Origin: Pseudarthrobacter sp. NIBRBAC000502772 | GTDB taxonomy: Bacteria; Actinomycetota; Actinomycetes; Actinomycetales; Micrococcaceae | Length of the DNA: 64,000 bases | NCBI RefSeq assembly: GCF_006517235.1 | Contig: NZ_CP041188.1 | Span: forward strand, 3,162,001 to 3,226,000 | Direction of reading: 5' to 3' | In this document: positions 63,782 to 64,000 of the stretch, piece after piece | Layout: each line of letters opens with the position of its first letter | Numbering within the stretch: position 1 is the first letter of the stretch | The notes under the pieces: generated by a model | The model's database searches: none | The model's input: only the letters and a program-made list of their open reading frames with translations | What the model was told of the DNA's origin: nothing | Translations under genes and position numbers: made by a program

Positions 63782-64000
63782 TCAGCCCGGGGCGAGGACG
63801 CAGAACTCGTTGCCCTCAGGGTCGGCGAGGCACACCCATGGCACATCGCCCTGGCCGACGTCGGCGTCGGTGGCGCCCAGAGCCCGCAGCCTGGCCACTT
63901 CTGCCGCTTGATCACCACCCGGGTACGGCATCACGTCGAGATGGACACGGTTCCACACCGTCTCCACTCCGGACGTGCGAAGTAGTTCCAGATACGGCCC
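63782..64000 (-). CDS. VOC-family protein, N-terminus beyond the window
   Basis: The last 72 codons of a minus-strand gene. GPYLELLRTSGVETVWNRVH then LDVMPYPGGDQAAEVARLRA and the end VPWVCLADPEGNEFCVLAPG are typical of small VOC (glyoxalase/bleomycin resistance-like) proteins. The frame is open to the right edge. The substrate is not inferable. Stop codons of this gene and of the YhcG gene are 27 bp apart (convergent). Confidence 0.82.
   Translation of the reverse strand, partial: GPYLELLRTSGVETVWNRVHLDVMPYPGGDQAAEVARLRALGATDADVGQGDVPWVCLADPEGNEFCVLAPG

Noticed and set aside
1..64000. tRNA genes, IS elements, prophage or CRISPR repeats
   Set aside because: None seen: no transposase or integrase reading frame, no spaced identical repeats and no tRNA-like cloverleaf noticed by eye.

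Overview
This is a 64 kb stretch of a high-GC Gram-positive chromosome, most likely a Micrococcaceae actinobacterium of the Arthrobacter/Pseudarthrobacter type. The evidence is the block order rel-secF-secD-yajC-ruvB-ruvA-ruvC-yebC-pdxT, the thrS/HIT/pgsA neighbourhood also known from mycobacteria, mycothiol enzymes (mycoredoxin, S-(hydroxymethyl)mycothiol dehydrogenase), the MurT/GatD pair, many GTG starts and an actinobacterial c-di-AMP riboswitch. No tRNA, rRNA, insertion sequence, prophage or CRISPR array was seen. All calls rest on reading translations and recalled family features; no database search was run.

0-30 kb is conserved core. An amino-acid permease cut by the left edge converges on hisS, followed by a membrane-anchored cyclophilin and a DUF349 protein. 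A long minus-strand block carries rel, secF, secD, yajC, ruvB, ruvA, ruvC, yebC and pdxT (stringent response, protein export, Holliday-junction repair, vitamin B6). murT-gatD (peptidoglycan D-Glu amidation), a CapA-like lipoprotein and an M3 peptidase separate pdxT from pdxS. The minus strand continues with pdxS, pgsA, a HIT protein, thrS and an SOS-type operon of a small DUF6504-like gene plus dnaE2.

30-48 kb is housekeeping and accessory metabolism: a chorismate mutase, an SRAP DNA-protein crosslink protein, a mycothiol-dependent formaldehyde module (mycoredoxin, dehydrogenase, metallo-hydrolase), a lipoate-ligase-like protein, a SulP transporter, heme oxygenase behind a DtxR/IdeR-like box, small regulators, a secreted coiled-coil/lysozyme-like protein, a LysM-NlpC/P60 hydrolase behind a ydaO riboswitch, SelO, a dienelactone-hydrolase-like lipoprotein and RNase Z.

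48.7-58.5 kb is the most unusual part. It holds a collapsed flavohemoprotein pseudogene, a natural fusion of GTP cyclohydrolase II to a flavin-dependent monooxygenase, a divergent MarR regulator with two matching operators, a GAF protein whose ANTAR domain is cut off where it meets marR, an FAD monooxygenase, an SPFH remnant beside an NAD-kinase-like gene, an SDR lacking its catalytic Tyr and Lys and translationally coupled to a GyrI-like protein, and a TetR/saccharopine-dehydrogenase-like operon with a perfect 20-bp operator.

58.5-64 kb carries a CPBP-type membrane protease, a DUF4383 membrane protein, an FAD oxidoreductase with a C-terminal Rieske domain, a small membrane protein coupled to a cupredoxin lipoprotein, an orphan YhcG-type PDDEXK nuclease and the 3' end of a VOC-family gene running off the right edge.
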